Assembly (NCBI GenBank): GCA_049975345.1
Contig: JBNGDP010000003.1
Location: forward strand, 25,339 to 89,338
DNA from: Oceanipulchritudo sp049975345
GTDB lineage: Bacteria; Verrucomicrobiota; Verrucomicrobiia; Opitutales; Oceanipulchritudinaceae
Direction of reading: 5' to 3'
Length of the DNA: 64,000 nucleotides
In this document: piece after piece, positions 7,762 to 14,941 of the stretch
Layout: the number at the start of each line of letters is the position of its first letter
Position numbering within the stretch: position 1 is the first letter of the stretch
Notes under the pieces: generated by a model
What the model was told of the DNA's origin: nothing
Databases searched by the model: none
What the model saw: only the letters and a program-made list of their open reading frames with translations
Position numbers and translations under genes: made by a program

Positions 7762-7935
7762 GCGGGCATTCGTGGCGCGCGCGCTTGCGCGCCGCTGCCA
7801 AGGCACAGGGAGACCATCCGCCCTTCGGCTGGCTCAGGGCAGGTAAGCGGAGGTCCCACGCCCATGCTCCACCTGATCAATCCATACTGAAAGCGGTATT
7901 ATATACACTCCTCATCCTAATCCTAATCTGAATGG
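7762..7935. repeat. Intergenic repeats: GC hairpin, REP-like element and TCCTAA hexamers
   Basis: This gene-free stretch holds a perfect GC hairpin (7774-7793), a REP-like imperfect palindrome GCCCT...AGGGC (7820-7840) of the kind scattered in many environmental genomes, and two and a half TCCTAA hexamers (7915-7932). The hexamer recurs at 10862-10891. No coding potential is visible. Confidence 0.6.
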
Positions 7936-7942
7936 CACTCGC

Positions 7943-8071
7943 TTAAGGAGGGCTTTCGAGGATTTTCCCCAGTGGCTTCCCAGGGGGAATGGGATGCTCA
8001 GAATAGCCAACGCGCCTTACCAAGGAGCAGAGATCCTCACGGCCCTCCAGGCGGAACTCGAGTTTGGCCAT
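7943..8071 (-). CDS. Possible small protein (42 aa), doubtful
   Basis: An ATG frame of 42 codons lies in an otherwise empty region. Its product starts MAKLEFRLEGREDLCSL and is amphipathic with a proline-rich end. There is no convincing Shine-Dalgarno, and third-position GC (~66%) is lower than in clear genes of the window. It may be a chance frame or the remnant of a decayed gene. Confidence 0.2.
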   Translation of the reverse strand: MAKLEFRLEGREDLCSLVRRVGYSEHPIPPGKPLGKILESPP

Positions 8072-8089
8072 TTAACCGGGTTTTCCGCC

Positions 8090-8119
8090 TTGACTTGCCC
8101 CGGACGCTCTTTTGATTAC
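8090..8119 (+). promoter_or_regulatory. Weak candidate promoter of tRNA-Met
   Basis: TTGACT (8090-8095) is a good -35 element, and TGATTA or GATTAC follows at 17-18 nt as a poor -10. The tRNA starts ~17 nt downstream. This is supported only by position and the -35. Confidence 0.35.
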
Positions 8120-8135
8120 CTTTCCTTTATCACGT

Positions 8136-8212
8136 GGCAGGGTAGCTCAGATGGTTAGAGCGCGGGACTCATAAGCCTGAGGTCGCCGGTTCAATCCCGG
8201 CCCCTGCTACCA
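8136..8212 (+). tRNA. tRNA-Met (CAT anticodon)
   Basis: 77 nt including an encoded CCA. The acceptor stem GGCAGGG pairs with CCCTGCT (first pair G-T), the D-arm is GCTC/GAGC, the T-arm is GCCGG-TTCAATC-CCGGC, and the loop CTCATAA gives anticodon CAT. The anticodon stem CGGGA/GCCTG leaves an A-G mismatch next to the loop. The G-T first pair, instead of the C-A mismatch of initiators, suggests elongator tRNA-Met. The Ile-CAT (lysidine-modified) type cannot be fully excluded from sequence alone. Confidence 0.93.
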
Positions 8213-8223
8213 TTTGCGGGGGG

Positions 8224-9150
8224 CTAGAGCACCTTCCGGAGGGTCTCCTGGAGCGCCCGTGCGGAGGCCTGGAGGCCCTGCTTTTCCTTGGGCCAGAGAT
8301 CGATGTCGACATGCTCGAGGACCCCGTCCCTGCCGACCACGGTGGGCACGCTGATGGAGACCTCGCGGATCCCGTAGGCCTTGCCTCGCTGGCTGGAGGA
8401 AACGGGAAGGAGTTGATGGCGATTGAGGACGATGGCGTGGACCACCTCGGCGATGGTCGCACCGACGGCCCAGCCGGCGCCACCCTTGCGGCGGATGACC
8501 TCGGCCCCGCTTCCCTTGGTGCGTTCAAAGAGTTTCTTCTGGAGGGCCGGATTCATGGCCGGCAGGCCGGCGAGGGGAAGCCCGCCCACGGTCGCCGAGG
8601 ACCAGACCGGGACCATGGAGTCGCCGTGCTCGCCGAGGATGAGGGCCTTCACCTGCGTCGGGGCAAGGTCCAGCTCCTGGGCGATCAGGGAGCGGAAGCG
8701 CGCGGTGTCCAGCATGGTCCCGAGCCCGAGCACCTGGTGGGCCGGGACGTTGAGCTCGCGGGTGGCCAGTTCGGTGAGGATGTCGACCGGGTTGGAGACG
8801 ATGAAAAACTTGGCGCAGTTCAAGTGGCCGGCCGCCTTGATGTCCTCGAGGATGCCCTTGAAGAGCGAGACGTTGCGGTTGATCAGGTCGAGGCGCGACT
8901 CGTCCGGCTTGCGGCGCAGTCCGGCGGTGATGACATAGACGTTGGTGTCCCGGGCGCGCTCGTAATCGCCGGAATAGATGCGCTGGTCGGCCAGCGAGGA
9001 CGCACCGTGCAGCAAATCGAGGGCCTCGCCCTCGGCCAGTTCCGCATTGGCGTCCAGTAGCTGGATTTCCGATACGATTCCCGCGCATTGCAGGGCGAAC
9101 GCGGCATTGGAGCCGACGCGGCCCCCTCCTCCGATGATGGTCACTTTCAT
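8224..9150 (-). CDS. Lactate/malate dehydrogenase family protein of the BMC operon
   Basis: 308 residues. The NAD-binding GGGGRVGS is at residues 7-14, the catalytic His175 is in GEHGDS, and the substrate arginines R86 and R152 with Asp149 are in place. The residue that separates the two activities (Gln in lactate, Arg in malate dehydrogenases) aligns with Arg80 in GLRRKPDESR, so true lactate specificity is doubtful. It is the last gene of the BMC operon. In PVM-type compartments this homologue is thought to recycle NADH, possibly by reducing lactaldehyde or a related carbonyl. No encapsulation peptide is visible. Confidence 0.88.
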   Translation of the reverse strand: MKVTIIGGGGRVGSNAAFALQCAGIVSEIQLLDANAELAEGEALDLLHGASSLADQRIYSGDYERARDTNVYVITAGLRRKPDESRLDLINRNVSLFKGILEDIKAAGHLNCAKFFIVSNPVDILTELATRELNVPAHQVLGLGTMLDTARFRSLIAQELDLAPTQVKALILGEHGDSMVPVWSSATVGGLPLAGLPAMNPALQKKLFERTKGSGAEVIRRKGGAGWAVGATIAEVVHAIVLNRHQLLPVSSSQRGKAYGIREVSISVPTVVGRDGVLEHVDIDLWPKEKQGLQASARALQETLRKVL

Positions 9151-9178
9151 GGTTTCGTTTCTTTTCCTGTAAATCCGT

Positions 9179-10264
9179 TCAACCGGCCTGTCCCAGCTCG
9201 GCCATGATCAGGTCGGTGATCTGCCGCACCAGGGCGTCGGCCTCCGCTTTTTCATGGGAGGTGACCGGCGGGTTGGAGGCAACCGGGAGATTGGTGCAGA
9301 CCACACCCGGGCGGAATTCGCTGTTGTCGCACAGTTCGCATTCCTTCCAGGTTTCGCGCTTGTCGGACATCCCGAGGGTCTTGCGCAACTCGATCAGCTC
9401 ACGGGCCTGACCGGTGGTGATGGTTTTCAGCCCGTTGCCGAGATGGGAGGCGATCCAGATGGTCTTGCAGTAGGCATCGGTGTTTTCCATCTTCCAGTAG
9501 GCATCCTCGATGTGGTCGCCCCAGGTGATGACCCCGTGGTTGACCATGAGAATGGCGTGGTGATCGGCCGCCACCTTGCCCACGGCCTCGGCATTGGCCG
9601 GCGACCCGGGGGTCTGGTACTCGGCCATGCCCACCTGCCCGAGAAAGACTTCCGCCTCGGGAATCATGCAGGTTGGGGGGCGGACGTTGGCCACGGCATA
9701 GGCGGTGGCATGCGGGGGATGGGCGTGACAGGTGGCCCGGGCCTTCGGCTGGTTGCGGTAAATCGCAAGGTGGGTCATGCATTCGCTGGTCCGCTTGAAT
9801 GTACCGGCCAGCTGTTTGCCGTCAAAGTCGACAAGGGAAATGGTTTCCGGGGTCATGAATCCCTTGGAAATCAGCGTCTGGGTGGTCAGGAAGAGGTTCT
9901 TCCCGACCCGGACCACCAGGTTGCCGCCGTTACCGTCGACATAATCCTTCTCCCACATGCGGCGCCCGATATCACACATGCGGGCCTTGATGGATTCAAT
10001 CTCCGGGGAATGGAAGAAGGCCTGCAGGCCCTCCGGGGTGGAGGGATCCTCGCGGGCCTCCCAGCGGAAGACATAGTCGGGCAGGACCGGCTCGCCGTCC
10101 GCCACGGTGGCGGGGGTGCTTCCCCTGGAGGAAAGGGCGGCCGCGCCCTTGACGAGATCGCGGGCGGAAGGGGTGAGGATGGCGCCCTTGGGGAGGTCCG
10201 CGACCTTTTTCCCGGCGCCGATCCATTCCTGGATGTCCTTTTCAGTGTAAACACGCTTGGCCAT
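9179..10264 (-). CDS. BMC-associated class II aldolase (fuculose/rhamnulose-1-phosphate aldolase type)
   Basis: 361 residues, ~120 longer than FucA. The aldolase/adducin domain starts near residue 90. It has GNGGNLVVRV, SECMTH (Glu161 as likely catalytic base), the zinc site CHAHPPH (His180, His182) and a later NHGV histidine. It should split L-fuculose- or L-rhamnulose-1-phosphate to dihydroxyacetone phosphate and lactaldehyde. The first ~85 residues are extra. They include YTEKDIQEWIGAGKKV, which could be a shell-targeting helix, and LPKGAILTPSARDL, a block also seen in some BMC adenosyltransferases. The C-terminus carries a small cysteine cluster (WKECELCDN). Confidence 0.88.
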   Translation of the reverse strand: MAKRVYTEKDIQEWIGAGKKVADLPKGAILTPSARDLVKGAAALSSRGSTPATVADGEPVLPDYVFRWEAREDPSTPEGLQAFFHSPEIESIKARMCDIGRRMWEKDYVDGNGGNLVVRVGKNLFLTTQTLISKGFMTPETISLVDFDGKQLAGTFKRTSECMTHLAIYRNQPKARATCHAHPPHATAYAVANVRPPTCMIPEAEVFLGQVGMAEYQTPGSPANAEAVGKVAADHHAILMVNHGVITWGDHIEDAYWKMENTDAYCKTIWIASHLGNGLKTITTGQARELIELRKTLGMSDKRETWKECELCDNSEFRPGVVCTNLPVASNPPVTSHEKAEADALVRQITDLIMAELGQAG

Positions 10265-10269
10265 AAAAA

Positions 10270-10572
10270 TCAGCTTGGGTTGAGTGGTTTCCAGAAAACT
10301 TGATCAAGGATTGCCGCGTTGTAGGCATCGCACGGAGTCGGGGAAGCAAACGGGGCCGCCGCCTCGCCCCCGTCGGTGTAGCCGACCAGGTCGTTCTCGG
10401 TCGCGCCCAGGCGGTCGTATAGGACGAGGCTGTTGCCCTTCGGCAGCGCCCCGCCGGGACCGATCACCGGGGAATCCGGACGGCAGGGAATCCCGATCAG
10501 GAAGCGGCCTCCCGCGTAGGCCGGATCCGCCACATTGAGGGTCACGCGACCGATGATCCGCGCGAACCTCAT
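10270..10572 (-). CDS. BMC-P pentameric shell vertex protein (EutN/CcmL family)
   Basis: 100 residues, beginning MRFARIIGRVTLNVADPAY, with GIPCRPDSP and LVLYDRLGATENDLVGYTDG as the conserved beta-barrel blocks. Pentamers of this family cap the vertices of the microcompartment. It overlaps the preceding BMC-P gene by 4 nt and is followed 5 nt later by the aldolase gene. It is one of three BMC-P paralogues in the operon and the most divergent, with a C-terminal extension (AAILDQVFWKPLNPS). Confidence 0.93.
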   Translation of the reverse strand: MRFARIIGRVTLNVADPAYAGGRFLIGIPCRPDSPVIGPGGALPKGNSLVLYDRLGATENDLVGYTDGGEAAAPFASPTPCDAYNAAILDQVFWKPLNPS

Positions 10573-10853
10573 GCCGGCACCTCCCCGGCGGTCTCGACTT
10601 CATCCAACACCGCGATGGTCATGTAGCGCGCGGGGGAATGAGGATCCCCGATCTTTTCCCGGACGCTTTTCCCGTCGCTGGTGATGAGGACGTGCTGATA
10701 CTGGCCCGCGCCGAGGCAGTCCAGGCAGAGGACCGGAAGCCCGTCCTCCTCGCCCGCCTCGTTGACGGGCTGACAGACGAGAAGGCGCCATCCCTTCAAA
10801 CTGGGATGCCGGATCGTGCTCACCGCACTGCCTTCTACCCTTCCAATCAGCAT
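10569..10853 (-). CDS. BMC-P pentameric shell vertex protein
   Basis: 94 residues. MLIGRVEGSAVSTIRHPSLKGWRLLVCQPV is the N-terminal strand region of EutN/CcmL proteins (shown here by its key residues G-R-V...K-G-x-x-L-L-V-x-x-P). LDCLGAGQYQHVLITSDG is the conserved G-A-G-x-x-x-x-V-L loop. Three BMC-P genes with distinct sequences are characteristic of PVM-type compartments. Translation is coupled to the following BMC-P. Confidence 0.93.
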   Translation of the reverse strand: MLIGRVEGSAVSTIRHPSLKGWRLLVCQPVNEAGEEDGLPVLCLDCLGAGQYQHVLITSDGKSVREKIGDPHSPARYMTIAVLDEVETAGEVPA

Positions 10854-10861
10854 ATCTTCAA

Positions 10862-10891
10862 TATCTAAATCCTAATCCTAATCCCAATCCC
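10862..10891 (+). repeat. Hexamer repeats (TCCTAA type) inside the BMC operon
   Basis: Five degenerate units: TCTAAA, TCCTAA, TCCTAA, TCCCAA, TCCCTG. They fill the 50-nt gap between the aldehyde dehydrogenase stop and the next gene. The same hexamer occurs at 7915-7932. Confidence 0.75.
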
Positions 10892-10903
10892 TGATTCCAT
10901 CCC

Positions 10904-12364
10904 CTAGATCATCGACAAACTGTCCACCATGACGCACCTGCGCTTGCGGGTGAAGGTGTCCGGGGTGGTGATTCCCTCCCCCGTGGTCGTGGCGACGGAG
11001 AAGCTCGCGTAGCCCTCCCCCCCGCTGCCGAGGCCGGCCACGCAGGGACCGTTCTTCACAAAGAGGGTCGATTCCAAAGCCCGCGCCATCTTCGTCATGT
11101 TGATGACGTTGAGGGAATGGATCATCGACGAATGCTTGTATCCATGTTCCGCCACCTTGGCCAGTTCGATGCCCTGGTCGACGTTGTCGACGGGGATGAC
11201 GGGAAGCATCGGCATCATCTGCTCCTCGACCACGAAGAGGTGATCGGGGCTCGTCTCCGCGTACAGCATCGGGCAGTCCGCGGGAACCTGCAGGCCGGCG
11301 GCATCCGCCAGCACCTTCGCGTCCCGGCCGAGGATGCCCCGGTTCACAACCGGGGCCGAACAGCCGCCCCCGTCGCCCTTGAAGGTGAAGGCCTCGCCGG
11401 TCAGCTTTTCCAGTTGGTTCTCGTTCAGCCTGCGGGCTCCGGCGGCCTCGAACGCCCGCAGGAAATCCTTGTAGACCGACTTGACGACAAAGACCTCCTT
11501 TTCCCCGATACAGAGGAGATTGTTGTCGTAGCCCCCGCCGAGGATGATCGATTCGGCGGCCTTGCGCAGGTCGGCGGTCTCGTCCACCAGCACGGGCGGA
11601 TTGCCCGGCCCGGCGCAGACGGCCCGCTTTCCGGATTTCATGGCCGCCTTGACGATGCCGGGGCCCCCGGTCACGCAGAGGAGCTTCACCTGCTCGTTTC
11701 GGCAGATCGCCTCAAAGGACTCGAGGGTCGGGGTCTCGATGATGGTCACGATATTCTCGATACCGGTTTCCTTGCGGATCGCCTCGTTGAAGGACTGGAT
11801 CGCCGTCACGGCGCACTTCGCCCCGCCCGGATGGGCGTTGAAGACGACGGCGTTGCCCGCGGCCACCATGCTGACAATGTTGCAGGCGATCGTGGGAATG
11901 GAATGCGTCACCGGGGTGATCGCCCCGATCACCCCGAACGGGCAGTTCTCCTCAAGCGTGATCCCGTGGTCGCCGCTCATCCCGTAAGGGCTCAGCCACT
12001 CCGTTCCCGGCAGGTTCGGGATTCCCAGCAACTTCTCGATCTTGTGGTCGAGGCGTCCAATCCGGGTCTCCTCCAGTTCCAGCCGGCCCCACTCCGTGGC
12101 CCGGTCGTGACACATCCGCTTGATGATCTGGACGATCTTCTCGCGCCCGGCCAGCCCGAGTTTCGCCAGTTGTTCATAGGCCCCCTGGGCCGCCTCGATG
12201 GCTGCGTCGGCCTCTTCAAAGACGCCCCGTTTTCCTTTCGTGAAACGTCTTCCCGAGGGCACCGGAGCCGTTGCGGGGGCCTCCTTCCGGGCTCCCTCCA
12301 CGCCGCTCTCCTGCAGGCGCTGCATCACCTCTTCCACAATCGATTTGATCTTTGCTGAATCCAT
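10904..12364 (-). CDS. CoA-acylating aldehyde dehydrogenase of the microcompartment (PduP/EutE type)
   Basis: 486 residues. The N-terminal amphipathic helix (MDSAKIKSIVEEVMQRL), followed by an Ala/Pro-rich linker (to residue ~40), is the usual encapsulation peptide layout. The dehydrogenase domain has PVTHSIPTIACN, the glycine-rich VTGGPGIVKAA, GPGNPPVLVDETAD and the catalytic Cys285 in NNLLCIGEKE. It would oxidise lactaldehyde with NAD+ and CoA to lactyl-CoA inside the shell. The gene is preceded by a heptamer array and followed by hexamer repeats, so the operon has gaps on both sides of it. Confidence 0.95.
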   Translation of the reverse strand: MDSAKIKSIVEEVMQRLQESGVEGARKEAPATAPVPSGRRFTKGKRGVFEEADAAIEAAQGAYEQLAKLGLAGREKIVQIIKRMCHDRATEWGRLELEETRIGRLDHKIEKLLGIPNLPGTEWLSPYGMSGDHGITLEENCPFGVIGAITPVTHSIPTIACNIVSMVAAGNAVVFNAHPGGAKCAVTAIQSFNEAIRKETGIENIVTIIETPTLESFEAICRNEQVKLLCVTGGPGIVKAAMKSGKRAVCAGPGNPPVLVDETADLRKAAESIILGGGYDNNLLCIGEKEVFVVKSVYKDFLRAFEAAGARRLNENQLEKLTGEAFTFKGDGGGCSAPVVNRGILGRDAKVLADAAGLQVPADCPMLYAETSPDHLFVVEEQMMPMLPVIPVDNVDQGIELAKVAEHGYKHSSMIHSLNVINMTKMARALESTLFVKNGPCVAGLGSGGEGYASFSVATTTGEGITTPDTFTRKRRCVMVDSLSMI

Positions 12365-12371
12365 TTTCTGG

Positions 12372-12448
12372 TCCCTGGTCCCTCGTCCTTCGTCCTTCGT
12401 CCTTTGTCCTTTGTCCTTAGTCCTTAGTCCCGAGTCCTTAGTCCCGAG
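12372..12448 (+). repeat. Tandem heptamer array, 11 units (TCCTTCG family)
   Basis: Eleven consecutive 7-nt units, each TCC followed by a variable CT, TT or CG step and ending in G: TCCCTGG, TCCCTCG, TCCTTCG twice, TCCTTTG twice, TCCTTAG twice, TCCCGAG, TCCTTAG, TCCCGAG. The array fills the gap upstream of the aldehyde dehydrogenase start and supplies the last codons and stop of the preceding BMC-P gene. Confidence 0.9.
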
Positions 12449-12749
12449 CGTTGTACGCCGTCTTCCCGAGGACCTCGACGCGGTCGACGATGCCGACCAC
12501 GGCGGCGTCCACCGGGAGCGCCTTGAGGCCGCTGGCCTGGCGGGCGCTGCTTCCCTGGCAGAAGAGGACCCACTCGTCCTTGCCGGCCCCGAGGGAGTCG
12601 ACGGCCACGATGGTGTTCTGCCCGGGCCTGAATTTCGCGGGATCCGACTCCTCCACCAGCATGGGACGCAGAAGGAGCAGCTTGCGCCCCTTCATGGCCT
12701 CGTCCTTTTTGGTGGAAACGACGGATCCGATCACCCGTGCGAGGAACAT
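12438..12749 (-). CDS. BMC-P pentameric shell vertex protein
   Basis: 103 residues with a strong AAGGAGGAG ribosome site. MFLARVIGSVVSTKKDEAM, LLLLRPM, VAVDSLGAGKDEWVLFCQGSSARQA and VVGIVDRVEV match the EutN/CcmL fold strand by strand, including the G-A-G loop. It is 12 nt downstream of a BMC-H gene. The final residues (NARD) and the stop are encoded by heptamer repeats, so the natural C-terminus may have been changed by repeat insertion. The core fold ends before that point. Confidence 0.94.
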   Translation of the reverse strand: MFLARVIGSVVSTKKDEAMKGRKLLLLRPMLVEESDPAKFRPGQNTIVAVDSLGAGKDEWVLFCQGSSARQASGLKALPVDAAVVGIVDRVEVLGKTAYNARD

Positions 12750-12761
12750 CCCGGCTCCTCC

Positions 12762-13061
12762 TTATTTCTTGGAGGCCGCGCGGGCCTCCTGCGGAAGAAT
12801 GGAAAAGACCTCGTCCGCGGGGCGGGGAATCACCTGGACGCTGACGACCTCACCGACGGCTTCGGCCGCCTGGGCGCCCGCCTCGATGGCCGCCTTGACG
12901 GCCGCGACATCGCCGGTCACGGTTGCCGTGACAAGGGCGCTGCCCACCTGCTTGAGCGGTCCCACCAGCTCGACGTTCGCCGCCTTGAGCATGGCGTCCG
13001 TGCCCTGAACGAGGGCCACCAGTCCGCGTGTTTCCAATAGTCCGATTGCTTTGCTAGCCAT
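12762..13061 (-). CDS. BMC-H hexameric shell protein
   Basis: 99 residues: SKAIGLLETRGLVALVQGTDAMLKAANVEL (given here only as the typical G-L-I-E-T-R-G start), then VGSALVTATVTGDVAAVKAAIEAG and VVSVQVIPRPADEV, the canonical single BMC domain. Hexamers tile the shell facets. The pore loop reads G-S-A, unlike the G-S-G and G-G-G of the two other BMC-H genes in the operon, so its pore probably has a different selectivity. A short charged tail (QEARAASKK) follows the domain. Confidence 0.96.
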   Translation of the reverse strand: MASKAIGLLETRGLVALVQGTDAMLKAANVELVGPLKQVGSALVTATVTGDVAAVKAAIEAGAQAAEAVGEVVSVQVIPRPADEVFSILPQEARAASKK

Positions 13062-13087
13062 GATATTTTCTTTCGTTTGTTGAAGGA

Positions 13088-14290
13088 TTAGCCCGCCGTG
13101 CCGGCGGTTGCTTGTTTGTTGAGGGTTCTCAAGGTTTCCCGGGCCACGACCAATTCCTCGTTGGTGGGGATGACGAGGATCCGCACACGACTGTCCGTGG
13201 CCGAGAGGTCCCGCTCCCCGGAGGCGCCGGAGGTGTTGGCGGAGGGGTCGAGCCGGATGCCGAAGGACTCCAGCCCTTCGCAGACCGCCGCCCGCAGGTC
13301 CGCCTGGTTTTCGCCGATGCCGGCGGTAAAGACAATGGCCTCGAGACCGCCCATCTGGAAGGCGAAGGCGCCGATCCAGTGGCGGATGGAGTCCACGAGA
13401 AAATCAAGAGCCAGCCGGGCGCGGCTGTTTCCGGAATCCGCCGCCTCGCGGATGTCCCGGAGATCATTGCTCACCCCGCTCAGGCCGAGGAGTCCGGATT
13501 CACGGGTCAAGGCGGCAAGGGCCTCCTCCATGGTCATGCCAAGCTCCCCGCAGGCCATGGGAATGGCCATCGAGTCGAGGTCCCCCACCCGGTTGTTTTG
13601 CGGCAGGCCGCTCTGCGGCGACAGCCCCATGCTGGTGCCGACGGCAACCCCGTTGCGAATCCCCGTGACCGAACTGCTCCCCCCGAGATGACAGGAGACC
13701 ACCCGCAGGGGCGGTCCCTCCGGTTCCTCACCGGGACCGTCGACGTAGAGCCCGCGCACCCGGTCCGCCACGTCGGTGCGCCCGAGAAACTCCGCGCTCC
13801 GCCCGGCGATGAACTTGTGGCTGGCCCCGTGGAACCCGTAGCGCCGGATGCCCGCCTCGTACCAGCTTTCCGGCACCGCATACCGCTTCGCGTGCTCCGG
13901 AACCCACTGGTAAAAGCTGGTCTCGAAAAGCGCCACCAGGCGGGCCCGGGTCAGGCGGCGGAATTGGCGGATCCCGTTGGCGTAGGCCGGGTTGTGCGCC
14001 GGGGCAATCCGCGCCAGCCCGTCCAGGGCCTCGAGGACACGGTCGTCCGCCTCCACGCAGCCGGAAAGGTTCCGGCCCAGGACGGTCTTGAAACCAACCG
14101 CGTCCAGGTCGTCGACATTCTCCAGGTGCCCGTCCGCAACCAGGCCCTCCAGGGCCGCCTCGATCACCGCCCCGAAATCCTCCACCCGCTCATACCCGCC
14201 CTTGGCCAGGGCGCGTTCGTCGCGGCCGTCCATGGAGAACAGACGGTACTTGAAGGATGTGGACCCCAGGTTGGCGACCAGTATCTTCAT
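13088..14290 (-). CDS. ackA: Divergent acetate-kinase homologue of the BMC operon
   Basis: 400 residues with the acetokinase fold throughout (ANLGSTSFKYRLF start, RRYGFHGASHKF with His154 and His158, GDLDSMAIP, FTAGIGEN). It would turn the acyl-phosphate made by PduL into the acid plus ATP. Several residues conserved in ordinary acetate kinases differ. The GHRVVHGG block that carries the acetate-binding arginine reads GFKTVLGR (66-73). The catalytic aspartate of FDTAFH is Glu123 in FETSFY. HLGNG is HLGGS. The usual substrate here would be lactyl-phosphate, so the changes may reflect a larger substrate, or weak activity. It lies between BMC-H genes in the operon. Confidence 0.88.
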   Translation of the reverse strand: MKILVANLGSTSFKYRLFSMDGRDERALAKGGYERVEDFGAVIEAALEGLVADGHLENVDDLDAVGFKTVLGRNLSGCVEADDRVLEALDGLARIAPAHNPAYANGIRQFRRLTRARLVALFETSFYQWVPEHAKRYAVPESWYEAGIRRYGFHGASHKFIAGRSAEFLGRTDVADRVRGLYVDGPGEEPEGPPLRVVSCHLGGSSSVTGIRNGVAVGTSMGLSPQSGLPQNNRVGDLDSMAIPMACGELGMTMEEALAALTRESGLLGLSGVSNDLRDIREAADSGNSRARLALDFLVDSIRHWIGAFAFQMGGLEAIVFTAGIGENQADLRAAVCEGLESFGIRLDPSANTSGASGERDLSATDSRVRILVIPTNEELVVARETLRTLNKQATAGTAG

Positions 14291-14325
14291 TCAGTGTAGC
14301 GGGAATTCCCTTACACGCAACGGGC

Positions 14326-14601
14326 TCAGATGGCCTTGTTGAGCTTGCTCAGCTCGTCGTGCGGGCGCGGGATCACCTGTACGCTGACCACCTCGCCGAC
14401 CGCGTTGGCGGCCTCGGCCCCGGCTTCCACCGCCGCCTTCACCGCCGCCACGTCACCGCGGAAGAACGCCGTCACGAGGCCGCTGCCCACCTTTTCCCAG
14501 CCGGACATGCTGACATCCGCCGCCTTCAGGGCCGCGTCCGTCGCCTCCAGCAGGGTGATGAGCCCCTTTGTTTCTATCATTCCAAGTGCTTGTGAAGCCA
14601 T
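14326..14601 (-). CDS. BMC-H hexameric shell protein
   Basis: 91 residues with a single canonical BMC domain: ALGMIETKGLITLLEATDAALK at the start, pore segment KVGSGLVTAFFRGDVAAVKAAVEAG (G-S-G pore loop, here described by its key residues), then VVSVQVIPRPHDEL. It ends two residues past the domain (NKAI). It lies 35 nt upstream of the acetate-kinase homologue and 30 nt after another BMC-H, from which it differs mostly at the pore. It is likely a major facet protein. Confidence 0.96.
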   Translation of the reverse strand: MASQALGMIETKGLITLLEATDAALKAADVSMSGWEKVGSGLVTAFFRGDVAAVKAAVEAGAEAANAVGEVVSVQVIPRPHDELSKLNKAI

Positions 14602-14631
14602 TTTTGTTTTTCCTTTCCCTGTATCGACGGG

Positions 14632-14901
14632 TTATACCTCAAAATGTTTCAGCAGGTCGGGATGGGGGCGCGGGATGACGTGCGACGCCACCAGTTCCCC
14701 TACCCGTTGTGCCGCCTCCGCGCCGGCCTCCACGGCCGCCTTGACGCTGCCCACGTCGCCCTTGACCAGGACGGTGATGAAACCGCCGCCGATCTGTACT
14801 GTCTTGACCAGGCTGACGCTGGCTGCCTTGACCGTGGCGTCACTGGCTTCCACTGCGCCGGTAAACCCCTTGGTCTCGACCAATCCGAGTGATTCATTCA
14901 T
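14632..14901 (-). CDS. BMC-H hexameric shell protein
   Basis: 89 residues, single BMC domain: ESLGLVETKGFTGAVEASDATVK, pore segment with QIGGGFITVLVKGDVGSVK (G-G-G pore loop), then VASHVIPRPHPDLLKHFEV. The start is supported by AAAGAGG upstream. It is the second gene of the operon after pduL. The three BMC-H proteins have three different pore loops (GSA, GSG, GGG), which suggests division of labour in metabolite passage. Confidence 0.96.
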   Translation of the reverse strand: MNESLGLVETKGFTGAVEASDATVKAASVSLVKTVQIGGGFITVLVKGDVGSVKAAVEAGAEAAQRVGELVASHVIPRPHPDLLKHFEV

Positions 14902-14941
14902 GATTGTATACCTCTTTGTTGTTGGTTGATTTTGAAAAAAA

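Noticed and set aside
7736..7932. CRISPR-like repeats
   Set aside because: The repeats are different kinds of short words and hairpins without equal spacing or spacers. No cas genes are present.
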